A DNA stretch of 59,377 bases from Pollutimonas sp035515055 (GTDB lineage: Bacteria; Pseudomonadota; Gammaproteobacteria; Burkholderiales; Burkholderiaceae_B). The notes under the pieces are model-generated. The model did no database searches and had not been told where the DNA came from. It was given only the letters and a program-made list of their open reading frames with translations. The translations under genes were made by a program, and so were the position numbers. Shown piece after piece: positions 6,551-16,102 of the stretch (position 1 is the stretch's first letter; the number at the start of each line of letters is the position of its first letter). The DNA lies in contig DATJBV010000044.1 in the NCBI GenBank assembly GCA_035515055.1, forward strand, positions 1-59,377. Reading direction: 5' to 3'.

Positions 6551-7936
6551 ATGGAATTGGACAGCAGGAAAAAAAACACCGACCCGCAGTTGGATTACTT
6601 GCGCGTGCCGCCTCATTCGGTAGAGGCCGAGCAGTCCGTGCTTGGTGGGTTGCTGTTGGACAATGCCGCCTGGGACCGCGTTACCGACGTCCTGAAGGAA
6701 GACGATTTCTACCGCTTCGACCACAAGATGATCTGGCAGCACATCAGCCGCCTGATCGGGCTGGCGCGCCCAGCCGATGTGGTGACGGTGAATGAATCGC
6801 TTGCCAGCGCCGGAAAGTCCGACGAGGTTGGAGGCCTGGCCTATTTGAATGCCTTGGCGCACAACACGCCGTCCGCCGCCAACATACGCCGCTATGCCGA
6901 GATTGTGCGCGAGCGCTCCATGCTGCGCAAACTGGTGTCCGTGGCGGACGAAATATCGGCCGCGGCGTTCAATCCGCAGGGCAAAGAGGCGCGTCAACTG
7001 CTCGACGAAGCGGAGTCGCGCGTCTTTCAGATAGCGCAGGAAGGCGCCCGAGGCGCCACCGGTTTCCAGGACATACAGCCGCTATTGACGCAAGTGGTCG
7101 AGCGCATCGACGAGTTATACCACCGCGAGGGCGATTCGGACATTACCGGTGTTCCCACCGGCTTTACCGATCTGGACCGCATGACTTCCGGCCTGCAAGC
7201 CGGCGACCTTGTCATTGTGGCAGGGCGGCCATCCATGGGAAAGACGTCGCTCGCGATGAATATCGGCGAACACGTGGCCATCGAGCAAGGCTTGCCTGTT
7301 GCCGTATTTTCCATGGAAATGGGTGCCGTGCAGTTGGCAATGCGCATGGTCGGGTCGGTGGGTATGCTGGACCAGCACCGGATGCGGACCGGCAAGCTTA
7401 CCGCTGACGACTGGCCGCGCCTGACGCATGCCGTCCAGCAAGTCCAGGAAGCGCAGATCTACATCGACGAAACGCCTGCGCTCAGCTCGATGGAGGTCAG
7501 GGCCAGGGCACGCCGTCTATCGCGGCAGTGCGGTCAATTGGGACTGATCATTATCGACTATATGCAGTTAATGTCGGCCAATAGTTCCGGCGAGAACCGC
7601 GCTACGGAAATTTCCGAAATCAGCCGGTCGCTGAAAGGCCTGGCCAAGGAATTGCAGTGCCCCCTGGTCGCACTGTCCCAGCTTAACCGCAGCCTGGAAC
7701 AACGCCCCAACAAGCGGCCCGTCATGAGCGATCTCCGAGAGTCGGGCGCTATCGAGCAAGACGCCGACCTGATCCTGTTCATTTACCGCGATGAAGTCTA
7801 TAACCCGGATTCCCCCGACAAGGGCACGGCTGAAATCATTGTGGGCAAGCAGCGTAACGGTCCCATCGGCAGTGTGCGGCTCACATTCCAAGGTTCCAGC
7901 ACCCGGTTCTTGAACTTCACCACCGGCATGGGCTAA
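6551..7936 (+). CDS. dnaB: replicative DNA helicase DnaB
   Basis: DnaB is the hexameric helicase that unwinds DNA ahead of the replisome. The 461-residue product has the N-terminal domain (VPPHSVEAEQSVLGGLLLDN), the Walker A motif GRPSMGKTSLAMN, Walker B LGLIIIDYMQLM, and MSDLRESGAIEQDAD typical of the RecA-like core. The ATG at 6551 is preferred; a TTG at 6539 would add four residues and neither has ideal ribosome-site spacing (GGAG lies only one base ahead of the ATG). Its stop overlaps the pdxA stop on the other strand by four bases. Confidence 0.97.
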   Translation: MELDSRKKNTDPQLDYLRVPPHSVEAEQSVLGGLLLDNAAWDRVTDVLKEDDFYRFDHKMIWQHISRLIGLARPADVVTVNESLASAGKSDEVGGLAYLNALAHNTPSAANIRRYAEIVRERSMLRKLVSVADEISAAAFNPQGKEARQLLDEAESRVFQIAQEGARGATGFQDIQPLLTQVVERIDELYHREGDSDITGVPTGFTDLDRMTSGLQAGDLVIVAGRPSMGKTSLAMNIGEHVAIEQGLPVAVFSMEMGAVQLAMRMVGSVGMLDQHRMRTGKLTADDWPRLTHAVQQVQEAQIYIDETPALSSMEVRARARRLSRQCGQLGLIIIDYMQLMSANSSGENRATEISEISRSLKGLAKELQCPLVALSQLNRSLEQRPNKRPVMSDLRESGAIEQDADLILFIYRDEVYNPDSPDKGTAEIIVGKQRNGPIGSVRLTFQGSSTRFLNFTTGMG

Positions 7937-8934
7937 CGGGTATTGCGAGTCATGGCCAGCGCCATGTCGTAGGCGGCACGTAGAGAGGCCGGATCGGCTA
8001 TGCCCTTGCCCGCAATATCGAATGCCGTGCCGTGGTCCACGCTAGTACGGACGAAGGGCAGGCCCACGGTTACATTGACCCCCTCTTCGACACCCAGGTA
8101 CTTCACGGGGATCAACCCTTGGTCGTGGTATTGGGCGACGACAATATCGAATTCACCCTGGCGCGCGCGCATGAAGACGGTGTCGCCCGGCCAGGGGCCC
8201 GTCGCCTTGATACCTTCGGCGCACGCTTGGGCAATAGCTGGCGAAATTACATTGGCTTCTTCGCGGCCGAAGCGTCCATCTTCGCCCGCATGCGGGTTCA
8301 GGCCTGCCACGGCAACCCGTGGTTGCGCAATGCCCGCCTGCAAACACGCCCGATGCGCCAGCCGTATTGTGGCGAGCTCCGCGTCGAAGGTGACCAGGGA
8401 GCTGACGTGGGCCAAAGGAACATGGATGGTGACCAGGATAACGCGCAGCTGCGGATTGGCCAGCATCATGGCGTAGTGGTCGGTGCCCGTTCGCTCCGCC
8501 AGAATTTCCGTATGGCCGGGCTGATCGATGCCTGCCAACTGCATTGCTTTCTTGTGCAGCGGCGCCGTGACGATGGCGCGCAGGCCAGCGGATTGCGCGT
8601 CGTCGATAGCGTGGCAGAGGTATTCATACGCAGCGCGACCGGCAATAGGGCTGACCTGCCCGATGGCGAGGCCATCGGGCAGCGCCTGCCAGCGATTGAT
8701 CACGGGAATGACGCCGGGGCGGAAACGTGCGTCGCCCGGCGTGCTCGCCAGCTCGACGTTCAGGCTTGCCTCCAGACCCAAGCGGACGATCGTGGCGGCA
8801 AGGATGCCGGCGTCGCCATAGACGACGCCCGGTTGCGGCAATCCCGCCGCGAAAAGCTTGACGATGATTTCCGGCCCGATACCGGCGGCGTCCCCCATGG
8901 TGATGCCTACCGGCATCGGCGTCAGCTTATGCAT
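7933..8934 (-). CDS. pdxA: 4-hydroxythreonine-4-phosphate dehydrogenase
   Basis: PdxA oxidises 4-phosphohydroxy-L-threonine in vitamin B6 synthesis. The 333-residue product shows TMGDAAGIGPEI near the start and the metal ligands in GHTEILAERTG, LNPHAGEDGRFG and QYHDQGLIPVKY. The ATG at 8934 is chosen over a TTG at 8943; neither has a clear ribosome site. It follows the PIN-PhoH gene by 15 bases on the minus strand rather than lying in a surA-pdxA-ksgA order. A second, PdxA2-type role cannot be excluded from sequence alone. Confidence 0.93.
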   Translation of the reverse strand: MHKLTPMPVGITMGDAAGIGPEIIVKLFAAGLPQPGVVYGDAGILAATIVRLGLEASLNVELASTPGDARFRPGVIPVINRWQALPDGLAIGQVSPIAGRAAYEYLCHAIDDAQSAGLRAIVTAPLHKKAMQLAGIDQPGHTEILAERTGTDHYAMMLANPQLRVILVTIHVPLAHVSSLVTFDAELATIRLAHRACLQAGIAQPRVAVAGLNPHAGEDGRFGREEANVISPAIAQACAEGIKATGPWPGDTVFMRARQGEFDIVVAQYHDQGLIPVKYLGVEEGVNVTVGLPFVRTSVDHGTAFDIAGKGIADPASLRAAYDMALAMTRNTR

Positions 8935-8949
8935 AGTGCGCAACCAGGG

Positions 8950-10634
8950 CTACAACGCTTCGCTGGCATAATCCGCGAGGCGAGAGCGTTCACCCCGCTG
9001 CAAGGTTATATGGCCGGCATGGGGCCAGCCCTTGAACCGATCCACCACATAAGTCAGGCCCGAGCTGCCTTCGGTGAGGTATGGCGTGTCGATCTGGGCA
9101 ATATTGCCCAGGCATACGATTTTGGTGCCAGGTCCGGCGCGGGTGACCAGGGTCTTCATTTGTTTGGGGGTGAGGTTTTGCGCTTCGTCGATAATTAAAA
9201 ACTTGTTCAGGAAAGTGCGCCCGCGCATAAAGTTCAGCGACTTGACCTTGATGCGGGAGCGGATGAGTTCCATGGTCGAATTCTTGGACCAGTCCTGGCC
9301 GCCGCCCGAGGGGGCAATATCGCCTGGCCCGGCGCCCAAGTGCAGGACTTCCAGGTTGTCTTCCAACGCCCCCATCCATGGCAGCATTTTCTCTTCTTCC
9401 GTGCCTGGAAGGAAACCGATATCGTCGCCCAGCGGCACAGTGGCTCGGGTAATGATGATTTCGGTATAGCGCTTGGTTTCCAGGGTCTGGGTAAGCGCCG
9501 CGGCCAATGCAAGCAGCGTCTTGCCTGTTCCGGCTTGGCCAAGCAAAGAGACAAAATCGCAGTCCGGGTTCATTAACAGGTTCAGGGCGAAGTTCTGCTC
9601 GCGATTGCGCGCGGTGATTCCCCAGACGTTGTTCTTGCCGTGACTGTAGTCGCGCAGCGTGGCAAGCACAGCGCTTTTTCCGCTGACTTCGCGCACTTGC
9701 GCCTGGAGCGGCAGTTCGCCGTCGAAGTAGACGAATTCATTGACGATGAATTCGGAGCACAAAGGGCCTTTTATACGGTAGAACGTAGTGCCGCCTTGTT
9801 GCCACGATTCGACGTCTTTCCCGTGCTTCAGCCAGAAATTCTCTGGGAGAGGCATGACGCCGTCGTACAGTAGATCGGAATCGTCGAGGACGTGATCGCT
9901 AAGGTAGTCTTCGGCGGCCAGGCCAAGTGCCCGTGCCTTGAGCCGCATATTGATGTCTTTGGACACCAGGACGACGGCTCTTTTCGGGTAAACCGCCTGG
10001 AGGGCATGGACGACGTCCAGAATGACGTTATCGGCCTTGCCCATGGGCAGTTCAATTGTAGCTCCGAGGTCAGCGCGGTGGTCTGGAAGTGCAAGGTACC
10101 CAACGCTTCCACGTTGCCCAGTGCATCCAGGTCGGCACCTTTACCAAGCTCTGGCGACGTGCTGACCAGTCCATCGAGAAAGCGGCTTACTTGCCTGGCA
10201 TTGCGTGATACTTCAGACATGCCCTTTTTCTGATGGTCCAGTTCTTCGAGGACGATCATGGGCAGGAAGATATCGTGTTCCTCGAACTTGAACAGCGAGT
10301 TGGAGTCGTGCAGCAGCACATTGGTGTCGAGTACGAATAGCTTGCGCTTTGCCACCGGCAACCGGGTTTTGCGCGGGCTGCGCGTAGGAATGACGGTGAG
10401 CTCGGAGATGCTGGGTGCGGGCGCCGCCACAGGGGCGGCAATAGCGGCTTCAGCGATGGTCACGGGGGCCGGTGCGGACGTTGGGGTGGACTGCCTTGCA
10501 GGCCCTGGTTTCCGGGCTTTGGGCTCGGCGACGGCGACGTCGTTCACGTCGGCCTCTGACACATTGCTCGGTTCACGGGTAATACCGGGGGATATCATGG
10601 CTCCCATGCGGGTCGGCAATTTCGGTAAAGGCAT
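8950..10634 (-). pseudogene. PIN domain-PhoH ATPase gene interrupted by a one-base frameshift
   Basis: Two overlapping minus-strand frames together make one PhoH-family protein (about 561 residues if one base is restored). The first, from ATG 10634, holds a proline/alanine-rich start and the PIN nuclease opening KRKLFVLDTNVLLHDSN and LPMIVLEELDHQKKG. The second, in the next frame, resumes at GKADNVILDVV and VSKDINMRLKA (remaining PIN acids), then the PhoH ATPase with Walker A GQAGTGKTLLAL and Walker B FLIIDEAQNL. The switch falls at about 10050-10060, where ...CAATTGAACTG needs one extra base (for instance TTGGAACTG) to join the frames. The rest of both halves is intact, so a recent mutation or a base-calling error is likelier than old decay. 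The start is provisional (AGGAG ten bases upstream). Confidence 0.85.
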
Positions 10635-10682
10635 ATAGTGGGCGCTCCTGGCTTGCGATGGTAAAGACGATGGGGCTTTGTT

Positions 10683-11150
10683 TCAGGCTTTGTCTTGCAC
10701 AGCTTTCAGCACGTCGCTGACATGGCCGGCAACTTTCAGACCGCGCCATTCGCGGGCGACCAGACCTTCCGGGTCGACAAGAAATGTACTGCGTTCAATG
10801 CCTCGTACCTGTTTACCGTACATGTTTTTCAATTTCATGACGTTGAACATTTGGCATAGAGTTTCATCGGTGTCGGCGATGAGGGGAAAGGGCAGGTTTT
10901 GTTTTTCGGCGAACCCCAGGTGGGACTTGAGCGTATCGCGCGATATCCCGACGATTTGACACCCCGCCTGGACGAATGCCTCGAAGGAATCCCGGAAGTC
11001 CTGGGATTCGGTCGTGCAGCCTGGCGTGTTGTCTTTCGGGTAGAAGTAAAGGACGGCATAGCGGCCGCGCAAGGTATCCGGGGTGATGTTGCCCTGGGTG
11101 CTGGTGGCAGTGAAGCTGGGTAACGGTTTACCTATGGCAATGCTGGTCAT
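10683..11150 (-). CDS. bcp: thioredoxin-dependent thiol peroxidase (Bcp/PrxQ)
   Basis: This 155-residue peroxiredoxin reduces hydrogen and organic peroxides. The peroxidatic cysteine is Cys45 in YPKDNTPGCTTE. The resolving cysteine found at position 50 in the E. coli protein is absent (glutamine here) and no cysteine lies at the alternative site near residue 84; other cysteines are at 64 and 99. A one-Cys mechanism or an unusual partner is therefore possible. The start overlaps the stop of the upstream Mth938-like gene as ATGA (11147-11150), so the two are probably translationally coupled. Confidence 0.93.
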   Translation of the reverse strand: MTSIAIGKPLPSFTATSTQGNITPDTLRGRYAVLYFYPKDNTPGCTTESQDFRDSFEAFVQAGCQIVGISRDTLKSHLGFAEKQNLPFPLIADTDETLCQMFNVMKLKNMYGKQVRGIERSTFLVDPEGLVAREWRGLKVAGHVSDVLKAVQDKA

Positions 11151-11596
11151 GCGGTGTCCTCGTGGGGAAGCAGGGCAACGACGACACGCCGGCCCTCTGC
11201 CATCAATATGTTGTAAGTGCGGGCGGCGGCCTGTGTGCTCATGGCTTCCACGCCTATCCCCATGTCGAGCAATGGCTTGATGACATTTGCCGGTAAAAAA
11301 CGCTGCTTCAGTCCTGTGCCTATCAACAAAACCTCCGGCGCATCCACCGGTTTTTGCGGTGCAGCATCGGAGTCGAGAAAAGCCATGGGATCGGGCTTGT
11401 AGTCGGCCAAGCCGGCTATTTCGCGCAAGGTGTCGGCCGTGATATCGTCAACCCCCGTTGCCGCCCAATGGTGGATCTGGCCTTCTGGCGCAAAATAGAC
11501 GGCGTGGGAATACGACACCTCGTTGATCTCGATGTAGCGGTGCCCGTATGCCGTTACGGTATTCAAGGCCGGATTGGATTCGCTTTGTAATTGCAC
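11147..11596 (-). CDS. Mth938-like domain protein (DUF498 family)
   Basis: The 149-residue product belongs to the small Mth938/NDUFAF3-like family of unknown bacterial function, recognised from SHAVYFAPEG, EVLLIGTGLKQRFL and GIGVEAMSTQAAARTYNIL. The start is taken as GTG at 11596 because AGGAG lies seven bases upstream; an ATG 36 bases further out (11632) is in frame but lacks a ribosome site. It overlaps bcp by four bases. Divergent from alaC, with about 190 bases between starts. Confidence 0.85.
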   Translation of the reverse strand: MQLQSESNPALNTVTAYGHRYIEINEVSYSHAVYFAPEGQIHHWAATGVDDITADTLREIAGLADYKPDPMAFLDSDAAPQKPVDAPEVLLIGTGLKQRFLPANVIKPLLDMGIGVEAMSTQAAARTYNILMAEGRRVVVALLPHEDTA

Positions 11597-11782
11597 GAAA
11601 AAACTCCTGAAGTCTCGGTGATCATAGCGCAAAGGCCTGTGCGGAATGACGTTTTCCAGTTTTTTTTGGATCGTTTAAACTAAGCGGCTATTCGCCGCGA
11701 AAGCAGACTACTTGCGGTATCCCCGAATTGCTGCACTGCAGTTACTGAAACACGACATCTGTTTGCCATCCCAAGGACCATC

Positions 11783-12970
11783 ATGACCAGTTTTCCCCGC
11801 ATAGAGCGCTTACCGCCCTACGTTTTCAATATTACCGGCGAATTGAAGATGGCGGCGCGGCGCCGCGGCGAAGATATCATTGATATGTCCATGGGCAATC
11901 CCGACGGTCCCACGCCAAAACATATTGTCGACAAGCTGGTGGAAGCCGCGACGCGTCCCGATACTCACGGGTATTCCGTCTCCAAGGGAATACCGCGGCT
12001 GCGCAAGGCTATTGCAGACTGGTATGGGCGGCGTTACCAGGTCACTATCGATCCGGACACCGAAGCCATCGTCACCATCGGTTCGAAGGAAGGGCTGGCA
12101 CACCTGATGCTCGCCACGCTTGACCGCGGCGACACGGTCCTGGTGCCGAATCCCAGCTACCCCATCCATATTTACGGCGCGGTAATCGCCGGCGCAAACA
12201 TTCGTTCAGTCCCCATGACGCCCGGCATCGATTTTTTCGAAGAAATCGACCGCGCGGTACGCGAGTGCATTCCCAAGCCGAAAATGATGATACTGGGTTT
12301 TCCCAGCAACCCTACGGCGCAATGCGTCGATCTGTCCTTCTTCGAGCGTGTCATTGCGCTGGCCAAGGAACACAATATCCTGGTCGTGCACGACCTGGCT
12401 TATGCGGACATCACGTTCGATGGCTACGTTGCGCCATCCATCATGCAAGTCGACGGCGCCCGGGACGTTGCCGTCGAGTTTTTCACGATGAGCAAAAGCT
12501 ACAACATGGCTGGCTGGCGTGTTGGTTTCATGGTCGGTAACCAGGAGCTGGTCAATGCCCTGGCGCGCATCAAGAGCTATCACGACTACGGCACGTTCAC
12601 TCCTATCCAGGTGGCGTCCATTGCGGCCCTGGAAGGACCCCAAGATGGAGTGGCCGAGGTCGTGGCGCAATATCAGACGCGTCGCGATGTACTGGTCAAG
12701 GGTCTGCACGAAGCGGGCTGGATGGTGGATATTCCGAAGGCGTCCATGTACATCTGGGCAAAGATTCCCGAGTTCTACCAAAAAATGGGCTCTCTCGAAT
12801 TCTCCAAACGCTTGTTGGCGGACGCCAAGGTGGCCGTCTCCCCCGGGATCGGGTTTGGCGAATATGGCGACGACTACGTGCGCTTCGCCCTGATCGAGAA
12901 TGAGCAGCGCACCCGCCAGGCAGTGCGTGGTATCAAAGAAATGTTCCGCAAGGACGGTGTAGGGAAATGA
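11783..12970 (+). CDS. alaC: class I aminotransferase, AlaC-type alanine transaminase
   Basis: A PLP-dependent aminotransferase of 395 residues. Visible are MSMGNPDGPTP near residue 36, the NPT motif in GFPSNPTAQ, the PLP-contacting HDLAYADITFDG, and the Schiff-base lysine Lys238 in TMSKSYNMAGWRVGF. The overall pattern matches AlaC/AlaT-type glutamate-pyruvate transaminases, commonly placed before hom and thrC in this group. The start follows CAAGGACC. Its end overlaps hom by ATGA, so alanine, homoserine and threonine genes form one coupled operon. Substrate specificity is inferred from family and context. Confidence 0.88.
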   Translation: MTSFPRIERLPPYVFNITGELKMAARRRGEDIIDMSMGNPDGPTPKHIVDKLVEAATRPDTHGYSVSKGIPRLRKAIADWYGRRYQVTIDPDTEAIVTIGSKEGLAHLMLATLDRGDTVLVPNPSYPIHIYGAVIAGANIRSVPMTPGIDFFEEIDRAVRECIPKPKMMILGFPSNPTAQCVDLSFFERVIALAKEHNILVVHDLAYADITFDGYVAPSIMQVDGARDVAVEFFTMSKSYNMAGWRVGFMVGNQELVNALARIKSYHDYGTFTPIQVASIAALEGPQDGVAEVVAQYQTRRDVLVKGLHEAGWMVDIPKASMYIWAKIPEFYQKMGSLEFSKRLLADAKVAVSPGIGFGEYGDDYVRFALIENEQRTRQAVRGIKEMFRKDGVGK

Positions 12971-14271
12971 GTCCAATAAAAGTGGGTTTGCTGGGCCTCG
13001 GTGTAGTAGGTGGCGGCACTTGGAAAGTACTGACGCGCAATGCTGAAGAAATCGCCCGCCGCGCCGGCCGACGCATCGAGGTGGCGGCGGTAGCCGTACG
13101 CAATGTGGAAAAAGCCAGGGCGCTGGTCGGCGACAACGTGCTAATTACGCAAGACGGCATGGACGTCGTCCGGCATCCGGATATCGATATCGTGGTCGAA
13201 CTGATGGGCGGCGACACCCTGGCCCGCGACCTCATCATGGAAGCGATCAGTCAAGGCAAGCACGTCGTCACAGCAAACAAGGCGCTGCTTGCCAAGCATG
13301 GCAATGAGATCTTCGCGGCGGCGCATGCCAAGGGCGTCATGGTGGCGTTCGAAGCGGCCGTGGCCGGAGGCATTCCCATCATCAAGGCCATACGGGAAGG
13401 CCTGACGGCGAACCGTATTCAGTGGCTGGCCGGCATTATCAACGGCACCACCAATTTCATCCTTTCAGAAATGCGGGCGCGCGGATTGCCGTTCAACGAT
13501 GTCTTGGCCGAGGCCCAGCGCCTGGGCTATGCCGAAGCCGATCCGACCTTCGATATCGAAGGCGTGGACGCCGCCCACAAACTGACGCTGCTGGCCTCGT
13601 TGGCGTTCGGCATCCCCGTCCAGTTCGACAAGGCCCACGTCGAAGGCATCTCAACGCTGGCCCAGGAAGACATTGCCCATGCCGAGAGGCTAGGCTACCG
13701 CATCAAGCTATTGGGCATCGCCCGGCGCCGCGACGACGGCATCGAGCTGCGTGTGCATCCCACCCTCATACCCACGGAACGTTTGCTGGCCAATGTCGAA
13801 GGTGCAATGAACGCGGTGCTGGTCAATGGCGACATGGTGGGGGCAACGCTGTATTACGGGCAGGGCGCGGGCGAATTGCCCACAGCCTCGTCCGTGGTGG
13901 CCGATTTGGTGGATGTAACGCGACTGCAGGCGGCCGACCCGGAACACCGGGTGCCGCACTTGGCGTTTCAGCCCGACGCCATGCACGATATCCCCATTCT
14001 TCCCATCGGCCAGGTCCAATCGTCGTATTACTTGCGCTTGCGCGTCGAGGACCGGCCGGGCGTGTTGGCCGATTTGGCCCGTATCCTGTCCGACAATGGA
14101 ATTTCCATCGGGTCAATGTTCCAGGAGCCGCACGGCGAGGACGAGGCCGACATCATATTCCTGTCGCATATGGCCCAGGAAAGCCACGTCAATACCGCCA
14201 TCGAACGCATAGGCGCGCTTTCTTTTGTGCGCTCCGACGTCACCCGTTTAAGGGTGGAGAATCTCCAATGA
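12967..14271 (+). CDS. hom: homoserine dehydrogenase
   Basis: The enzyme reduces aspartate semialdehyde to homoserine, the branch point for threonine and methionine. The 434-residue product has the NAD(P)-binding start VGLLGLGVVGGGT, VTANKALLAKHG, the catalytic region GIINGTTNFILSEM and AEADPTFDIEGVDAAHKL, and a C-terminal ACT domain (YYLRLRVEDRPGVLADLARIL) for feedback control. It overlaps alaC upstream and thrC downstream, each as ATGA. Confidence 0.97.
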   Translation: MSPIKVGLLGLGVVGGGTWKVLTRNAEEIARRAGRRIEVAAVAVRNVEKARALVGDNVLITQDGMDVVRHPDIDIVVELMGGDTLARDLIMEAISQGKHVVTANKALLAKHGNEIFAAAHAKGVMVAFEAAVAGGIPIIKAIREGLTANRIQWLAGIINGTTNFILSEMRARGLPFNDVLAEAQRLGYAEADPTFDIEGVDAAHKLTLLASLAFGIPVQFDKAHVEGISTLAQEDIAHAERLGYRIKLLGIARRRDDGIELRVHPTLIPTERLLANVEGAMNAVLVNGDMVGATLYYGQGAGELPTASSVVADLVDVTRLQAADPEHRVPHLAFQPDAMHDIPILPIGQVQSSYYLRLRVEDRPGVLADLARILSDNGISIGSMFQEPHGEDEADIIFLSHMAQESHVNTAIERIGALSFVRSDVTRLRVENLQ

Positions 14272-15677
14272 AATACCGTTCCACACGCGGTGCAATGACC
14301 CCGCAATCATTCTCGGATATCTTGCTCGAAGGCCTGGCGCCCGATGGAGGCCTGGCGTTGCCTGTCAGCGTGCCGCAAGTCGGCGCGGCCACCCTGGAAT
14401 CCTGGCGTGGCCTGAGTTATGCCGATCTCGCCACCGAGGTCCTCAGTTTGTTCATCGGCGACATACCCAAGGCGGACGTGGCCCGCATGACCCGCGCGGC
14501 GTACAACGCGCAGGTATTTCCGGGCGACGCCATGGTGCCGCTCAAGCCATTGAACCGTGGCATGACGCTCCTGGGTCTGTCGGAAGGCCCGACCCTGGCC
14601 TTCAAAGACATGGCCATGCAGTTTCTTGGCCAGGTCTTCGAGTATGTGCTCGATAAACGTCAGGCCACCCTGAACATACTTGGCGCCACCTCGGGCGATA
14701 CGGGCTCGGCCGCGGAATATGCGCTGCGCGGCAAGCGTGGAATCTCGGTTTTCATGCTGTCGCCGCAGGGCAGGATGAGCGAGTTTCAGCGAGCGCAGAT
14801 GTATTCCCTGCAAGATGCAAACATCCATAACATTGCCCTCGACGGCGTGTTCGATGAATGCCAAGACATCGTCAAGGCGCTGTCCGGCGATCTTGCCTTC
14901 AAGGAGCAATGGCATCTTGGCGCGGTGAACTCCATTAATTGGGCGCGCATCGCGGCACAAGTGGTCTACTATTTTTGGGGCTGGCTGCGCGCAACGTCAA
15001 CGGCTGGTCAGCAGGTGTCCTTCGCCGTCCCTTCGGGCAACTTCGGCAATATTCTGGCTGGCCATGTGGCGCGCCAGATGGGATTGCCCATACGCCGTCT
15101 CGTGCTTGCAACCAACGAAAACAACGTGCTCGAAGAGTTCTTCCGCACGGGCGTTTATCGGCCGCGTTCGGCAAGCCAGACGCATGCCACCTCCAGTCCA
15201 TCCATGGACATTTCGCGCGCTTCGAATTTCGAGCGCTTTGTATTCGATCTGCTTGACCAGGACGCCGCCCGCGTCCAGGACTGCTGGCGGCAATTGGCGC
15301 AGACGGGCCAGTTCGATCTTAGCCACCTATTGCCCGAGTTCGAGTCGCGCTATGGCTTTGTCGCGGGCGTAAGCAGCCACCAGGACCGCCTGGCCACCAT
15401 CAAATCGGTTTATGACGAAACCGGGGTGCTGATAGACCCACATACGGCCGATGGCGTGAAAGTGGCGGCCGCTTATTTCGAAGAAGGCATTCCGATGCTG
15501 GTTCTTGAAACCGCCTTGCCGGCAAAATTCAATGAAACCATCGTCGAGGCCATCGGCGAGCCCGCCCCCATTCCGGAACACTTGCGCAACCTGGCGGCGC
15601 TGCCGCAGCGTGTGCACGCAATGGACTGCAAGCTCGAGCTGGTGCGGGACTACATCAGGCAGCACGCCCCGGCCTGA
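14268..15677 (+). CDS. thrC: threonine synthase
   Basis: ThrC makes threonine from O-phosphohomoserine with PLP. The 469-residue product starts MKYRSTRGAMTPQSFSDILLEGL, has the PLP lysine in LAFKDMAMQFLG, the glycine-rich NILGATSGDTGSAAEYAL and AVPSGNFGNILAGH. The ATG at 14268 overlaps the hom stop (ATGA); an open frame upstream inside hom is not coding. It is the last gene of the alaC-hom-thrC operon. Confidence 0.97.
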   Translation: MKYRSTRGAMTPQSFSDILLEGLAPDGGLALPVSVPQVGAATLESWRGLSYADLATEVLSLFIGDIPKADVARMTRAAYNAQVFPGDAMVPLKPLNRGMTLLGLSEGPTLAFKDMAMQFLGQVFEYVLDKRQATLNILGATSGDTGSAAEYALRGKRGISVFMLSPQGRMSEFQRAQMYSLQDANIHNIALDGVFDECQDIVKALSGDLAFKEQWHLGAVNSINWARIAAQVVYYFWGWLRATSTAGQQVSFAVPSGNFGNILAGHVARQMGLPIRRLVLATNENNVLEEFFRTGVYRPRSASQTHATSSPSMDISRASNFERFVFDLLDQDAARVQDCWRQLAQTGQFDLSHLLPEFESRYGFVAGVSSHQDRLATIKSVYDETGVLIDPHTADGVKVAAAYFEEGIPMLVLETALPAKFNETIVEAIGEPAPIPEHLRNLAALPQRVHAMDCKLELVRDYIRQHAPA

Positions 15678-15718
15678 TCGGCGCGCGATCAACGCCTTGG
15701 CTCCCGCCTTCGCCCCAT

Positions 15719-16102
15719 ATGCTGACGGTTAGCCATTTTTTGGCGGTCGGCATGGGCGCGGCCATCGGCGCCATTTGCCGCTGGCTGCTTGGCCTTTGGC
15801 TGAATCATCCATCCGTCGCCCTGCCGTGGGGGACACTGGCCGCGAACCTGGTTGGCGGCTACCTGGTCGGCCTATTTCTCGGGATGCTGGCGATATACCC
15901 TGAAGTCCCCACATGGCTCAGGCTTATGCTGATCACGGGTTTTTTGGGTGGCCTCACCACCTTCTCGACGTTTTCAGGCGAAACCATCGGTTTGCTCGAG
16001 CGGGGCGCTTACGCCTCCGCCATGGCGTATGCGGCGGCCAGTTTATTGGGCAGCCTGGCCTTGACGGCCTTGGGCCTGGCCACCGTGCATGCCTTGCGTT
16101 AA
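15719..16102 (+). CDS. crcB: fluoride ion channel CrcB/Fluc
   Basis: A 127-residue inner-membrane protein with four hydrophobic segments (about residues 4-26, 37-60, 67-90, 98-122). The family signatures GTLAANLVGGYLVG and GFLGGLTTFSTFSGE are present, including the pore phenylalanine region. CrcB dimers export fluoride. No fluoride riboswitch was recognised in the 41 bases after thrC. Its stop overlaps hpnE on the other strand by four bases. Confidence 0.94.
   Translation: MLTVSHFLAVGMGAAIGAICRWLLGLWLNHPSVALPWGTLAANLVGGYLVGLFLGMLAIYPEVPTWLRLMLITGFLGGLTTFSTFSGETIGLLERGAYASAMAYAAASLLGSLALTALGLATVHALR

Noticed and set aside
8032..9198. 388-codon plus-strand frame opposite pdxA and the PhoH-like gene
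   Set aside because: Antisense to conserved genes with no recognisable domain.
10040..10060. Programmed ribosomal frameshift in the PhoH-like gene
   Set aside because: No slippery heptamer or downstream pseudoknot was recognised at the junction; simple loss of one base explains it better.
13422..14267. Upstream extension of the thrC frame into hom
   Set aside because: Open by chance; the ATG at 14268 with the ATGA overlap matches the family start, and the upstream peptide is a shadow of hom.
15678..15718. Fluoride riboswitch before crcB
   Set aside because: The 41-base gap is short and lacks the conserved GG-GATGG type pseudoknot sequences.
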